Below are positions 14,249-17,341 of a stretch of 17,341 bases of DNA, in pieces. Within the stretch, counting starts at the first letter, position 1, and every line of letters begins with the position of its first letter. A model generated the notes under the pieces. It was not told the DNA's origin. It saw only the letters and a program-made list of their open reading frames with translations, and did no database searches. Origin of the DNA: CAYMAZ01 sp964428185 (GTDB lineage Bacteria; Bacteroidota; Bacteroidia; Bacteroidales; DTU049); contig CAYRXH010000051.1 of the NCBI GenBank assembly GCA_964428185.1, positions 1-17,341 on the forward strand. The letters are read 5' to 3'. The position numbers were made by a program, and so were the translations under genes.

Positions 14249-17020
14249 CTAATAAAGCATCAGTCTGGTCTGACTCCTGTTTCCTGCACTGTCTTTCACT
14301 GATAGTATATATATTCCTCCGGGAATATGAGAAACATCTATGGTTTGATGACAGGAAAGCATCAGGTGTGAATCTATTACACGTCCGCTCACATCAATCA
14401 GGGTCAATTCAATTGGAAGCTCAGAGCGTGGATCCAGATTTACAATCAGAAATTCATTTGCAGGGTTTGGATAAACTGAAAGCATTGGTTTGGTATTTTC
14501 ATCCATTCCTGTCAGCCCCCAGCTAAAGTACTTAAACGTATAGGTCTCCATCCTTTCTTCATCAGGATTATGATGCAGATTTAAATAAAGCAAGGCTCTT
14601 GAGTTGCCTGGAACATTAAATACCACATCATTGATTTCGATATTTGCTTTATTTCCCTGCACAATCTGCCAGCTTGTAGTGACCTTATCCGGCCCCAGAT
14701 CAGATACTGATATCAGAATCAGGTCATCAACAGGTGCCTGATAATCAAGTTGATCGTTGTACACATAGGCTGCAACTGATTGATAATCTGTGTAAGGAGG
14801 TGCTGGATTGATAACGAGGGTTGTGTTGGACATGGGACATCCATAGCCCGTAAGGTCAAAAAATTCTCTCACATGTTCTGTCTTTTCAACAAAACCAGGA
14901 TAATTAGCAAATCCAACGCATGCAGAAGTATCTAAACAATCTCTATTATAGACATAAGCAAGATCTAAACAAAAATCTGAACCTGACTGCAGATCAATCG
15001 GTCCAACTGTTCCAAGTCCTCTCCTGTCATATACCTCATTTCCAGCACTACTTTCATTCCAAATATTTGGATCGTTTGGATCTCCCGGAAAAACAAAATA
15101 GGTTGGTTGGTTTGTGTTGGGATTAATATAATTTGTCCCGTCAATTTTTTTCCCGGTTAACAAATTATAGTATTGATAAAACACATTTGGATTTCCCATT
15201 CCTGGATTACTAATATTGTAGTATAAAACAAATGAACTCATTGTATGACTAAGGAAAGTGATTCCCTGAACAGGTGGGTTATGCAAATAATGTCCAATTG
15301 TATCCCATCCATCAATTTCTTTTCCGTTATACCCGAAAAAACAGTTCAATACTGTATCGCAACCCATAAAGTCATCATAAGCGTAACCAATATCAATATC
15401 TGCCCAATGTCCAAGATAAAGTTGATCAAAATCATTGCTTTTCCTGTTGAACAATAAATATTTAACAAACAACACATCATTAAAAACAGTATCATTATGA
15501 ACATTTACCACATAAGCAATTGCATGAATTTCAATACCCGTTTTCTGTCCCTGTGTTTCAGTATGATCATATCTATCGTCATTAAAAATCATATACACCG
15601 CCTGCTCACCAGGAATAAGGGGATAATCTCCATTTACTGGATCATAAATTCCATTCTGATTGTTATCAAAAAATGGAGCCAGGTATGGAGCTTGTCCCTG
15701 CATCACATCACCAAAAGCAGGCCATGTTAAAAAATTATCGGGAATTGTATATCCTGGGGATTGAAATGAATTGATATGATTTAATATTTCAGTACGCTTA
15801 ATTTTCCAGATTCTTGAATACTTATTATCATATTGACTATCATAAACATCACTTACCGGCCCTGCAAAAAAATCCCGTCCCTGCTGTGAAAATGTCTCGG
15901 CAGCCACACACAACTGATTCATCTGATTGAAACCTCCCAGCCAGATCTGAGAAGCAAAAACTGTAATTTTCTCTTCATTTTGCGGAAAGTTTAAATGTAC
16001 ATTGGGATGAGTAAGAATATTTTCACTACCATCCCAGAAAAATCTGCCTGCCTGTGTGAACATTGCACTGAAATTACCATGATCCAGCACTGTAATCAAC
16101 TCATTTTCAAAAATTGAAACATCATTCATATATAATCCATCATCTGTACATAAGAATACAGTTGAATTTGAAATATATATTTCATTGACTTCTGATTGAA
16201 TAAATCCTCCGTATCTTAGTTCATTGGAATTCAGATTTAAGCAATACAAAGCTGTTCTACTCCCCGTTAAATTTAAGGTAAAAATGATACTATTGGACTG
16301 AGAAAGATATGAAAAACCACTTAGATCCACATATCCAACTACTGAAGAATAATAAAGCTGTATATATTGATTAAAATGTTTGAGATAAATACTGTATTGG
16401 GTTAATATTAATAGCTGATTGCTTAATGGATTTAATGTCAGGTCATTAATTTTATGATCAAATGTAGAAATTGTATCTATACCATTATTGTCCACAAGCA
16501 TGAGATGCTTTCCGTGCTTATAATAAAAAACACCGTTCTGATTTGCTGGACATGCAGAAGGCTGATTAAAACTACTCATTGTATTTAAGAAATAATAGTG
16601 CTGAAAATGAACCCCGTCATAATAACTTATCCAGTCTTCTTGAATAATCAAAAGATTACCTCCCGATTCTGCAGTAAAATATACATCATTGGATTTCAGG
16701 CCATCACTTACAGTTAAATGTTTTGTTGGCATTCCCTGTTCCCAGATATACAATCCTTCGGATGTTGAAAAATACAGTTTACTTCCTGCCTTCTGCATTT
16801 TATAAATGTAATTTGTCTGAATTAGAGGGATACTGAAAAACATGTTGTTTTCATACTTATAAATCCCATCAATACAGGCAACAACATAACCCAAACCTGG
16901 ATAATATTCTACAGACTGAACATCTGAGATACCGTAATTCTGTGATATATTTGTCCAGTTTTGTGCTGATATAAAACACATTGACAAAATACATACGATA
17001 TGGAGTAAAATCTTTTTCAT
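14249..17020 (-). CDS. Large secreted protein with type A T9SS C-terminal sorting domain
   Basis: The 923-residue protein starts with a Sec signal peptide: Lys-Lys, a hydrophobic core and a likely cut after SAQ at about residue 20. Residues about 25-340 contain short repeats of beta-propeller character (for example GIYKYENN and GLYIWEQG), like Reg_prop or periplasmic sensor propellers. The middle carries IWLGGFNQMNQL and a calcium-loop-like DNNQNGIYDPVNGD at about 452-465, a block I associate with large extracellular Bacteroidota proteins. The last 76 residues (848-923) begin with SVYPNPANE and contain the GGIYILSV strand, the hallmark of the Por sorting domain. The protein should be exported to the periplasm, then moved across the outer membrane by T9SS and released or anchored. 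I start at ATG 17020; an in-frame GTG at 17041 would bury the signal peptide. No enzyme motif is visible, so an adhesive or structural role is possible. Confidence 0.87.
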   Translation of the reverse strand: MKKILLHIVCILSMCFISAQNWTNISQNYGISDVQSVEYYPGLGYVVACIDGIYKYENNMFFSIPLIQTNYIYKMQKAGSKLYFSTSEGLYIWEQGMPTKHLTVSDGLKSNDVYFTAESGGNLLIIQEDWISYYDGVHFQHYYFLNTMSSFNQPSACPANQNGVFYYKHGKHLMLVDNNGIDTISTFDHKINDLTLNPLSNQLLILTQYSIYLKHFNQYIQLYYSSVVGYVDLSGFSYLSQSNSIIFTLNLTGSRTALYCLNLNSNELRYGGFIQSEVNEIYISNSTVFLCTDDGLYMNDVSIFENELITVLDHGNFSAMFTQAGRFFWDGSENILTHPNVHLNFPQNEEKITVFASQIWLGGFNQMNQLCVAAETFSQQGRDFFAGPVSDVYDSQYDNKYSRIWKIKRTEILNHINSFQSPGYTIPDNFLTWPAFGDVMQGQAPYLAPFFDNNQNGIYDPVNGDYPLIPGEQAVYMIFNDDRYDHTETQGQKTGIEIHAIAYVVNVHNDTVFNDVLFVKYLLFNRKSNDFDQLYLGHWADIDIGYAYDDFMGCDTVLNCFFGYNGKEIDGWDTIGHYLHNPPVQGITFLSHTMSSFVLYYNISNPGMGNPNVFYQYYNLLTGKKIDGTNYINPNTNQPTYFVFPGDPNDPNIWNESSAGNEVYDRRGLGTVGPIDLQSGSDFCLDLAYVYNRDCLDTSACVGFANYPGFVEKTEHVREFFDLTGYGCPMSNTTLVINPAPPYTDYQSVAAYVYNDQLDYQAPVDDLILISVSDLGPDKVTTSWQIVQGNKANIEINDVVFNVPGNSRALLYLNLHHNPDEERMETYTFKYFSWGLTGMDENTKPMLSVYPNPANEFLIVNLDPRSELPIELTLIDVSGRVIDSHLMLSCHQTIDVSHIPGGIYILSVKDSAGNRSQTRLMLY

Positions 17021-17076
17021 AGTATTTAATTTAAAATTCACCGATAAAAATAATAATCAGAGCCTGTGCAATCAAG

Positions 17077-17341
17077 TCAAAAAAAGTAATCGGTCAATAC
17101 AAAAAAGTTAAAGGATAAAACCAGAAAACAACGGCTTTCCAGAAACTCAAGGACTTTATGAAAAGCACTGGCTCTTTGACTCATTGTATTTTTCAGATCA
17201 GAGGGCATCTGTGCAAAAGTCTGATCATAGCCTTCATGAATAAACACAGGGTCGTAGCCAAACCCTTCATGCCCAATAGGTTCTTCGATGATGTGACCAT
17301 CCACCCTGCCCTCAAACAGATATTCGGTGCCTTCGAGGATC
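17077..17341 (-). CDS. rdgB: RdgB/HAM1-family dITP/XTP pyrophosphatase, C-terminal part (partial)
   Basis: The frame is open to the right edge, so only the last 87 residues are present. They contain FEGRVDG, then EEPIGHEGFGYDPVFIHEGYDQTFAQM, the nucleotide-binding core of the Ham1 family (quoted as two overlapping motif blocks, GFGYDPVF and GYDQTFAQM). The enzyme hydrolyses non-canonical purine triphosphates such as dITP and XTP to monophosphates, keeping them out of DNA. Two oddities: the usual SHR near the C-terminus reads SQR, and after the normal family end near LEFLES there is a tail of about 18 mostly hydrophobic, Phe-rich residues before the TGA. The gene runs in the same direction as the T9SS cargo gene, 56 bases upstream of it. 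Family assignment is firm despite truncation by the window edge. Confidence 0.9.
   Translation of the reverse strand, partial: ILEGTEYLFEGRVDGHIIEEPIGHEGFGYDPVFIHEGYDQTFAQMPSDLKNTMSQRASAFHKVLEFLESRCFLVLSFNFFVLTDYFF

Noticed and set aside
16169..16184. Perfect 16-base palindrome TGAAATATATATTTCA in the secreted-protein gene
   Set aside because: It is very AT-rich and needs only eight matching positions, so one such site in a window of this size is unsurprising.
1..17341. CRISPR array, tRNA or rRNA genes
   Set aside because: No regularly spaced repeats, cloverleaf-like segments or rRNA-like stretches were seen on either strand.

Overview
The window is about 17.3 kb of AT-rich DNA from a member of the Bacteroidota, most likely an anaerobic Bacteroidales-type organism. 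Three things support this. A large secreted protein ends in a type A (Por) C-terminal sorting domain of the type IX secretion system. The outer-membrane assembly factor is a lipoprotein of the Bacteroidota TamL type. Several upstream regions carry the Bacteroidota -7 promoter element TAnnTTTG. The species cannot be named from the sequence.

Layout. 1-477 (+) is the 3' end of a membrane-anchored protein of unknown function. 573-5523 (-) is a tightly packed five-gene operon read right to left: an HdrC-like ferredoxin, an HdrB-like CCG protein, a short HdrA-like flavoprotein, a second small HdrC-like ferredoxin, and a membrane protein fusing a NarI/HdrE-like quinone/heme domain to HdrC- and HdrD-like Fe-S domains. 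5524-6294 is the only long stretch without a recognisable gene; it holds short unrecognised ORFs that look like decayed sequence. 6295-9076 (+) holds metabolic genes: cyanophycinase, a divergent glyceraldehyde-3-phosphate dehydrogenase, and uracil phosphoribosyltransferase. 9101-14202 (+) is a compact run of a MacB-type permease, the TamL-type lipoprotein/Omp85 barrel and a RecD/Pif1-like helicase. 14249-17020 (-) is the T9SS cargo protein, convergent with the helicase. 17077-17341 (-) is the 3' end of an RdgB/HAM1 nucleotide pyrophosphatase.

The most interesting system is the Hdr-like operon. Its order C-B-A-C followed by a CCG-domain protein recalls the sulfur-oxidising sHdr clusters (C1-B1-A-hyp-C2-B2) and also the quinone-linked Qmo and DsrMK complexes, but it equals none of them. 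The last subunit is membrane-embedded, HdrA lacks ferredoxin domains, and the HdrB-like subunit has lost ligands in its first CCG motif. My inference is a two-module complex in which a soluble HdrABC-like unit passes electrons through the small ferredoxin to a menaquinone-reactive membrane HdrD/E-like unit. Its physiological substrate cannot be read from this window.

The other genes are mostly housekeeping. Cyanophycinase appears without a cyanophycin synthetase, the MacB-type permease without its ATPase, and TamL without TamB; these partners may lie outside the window.
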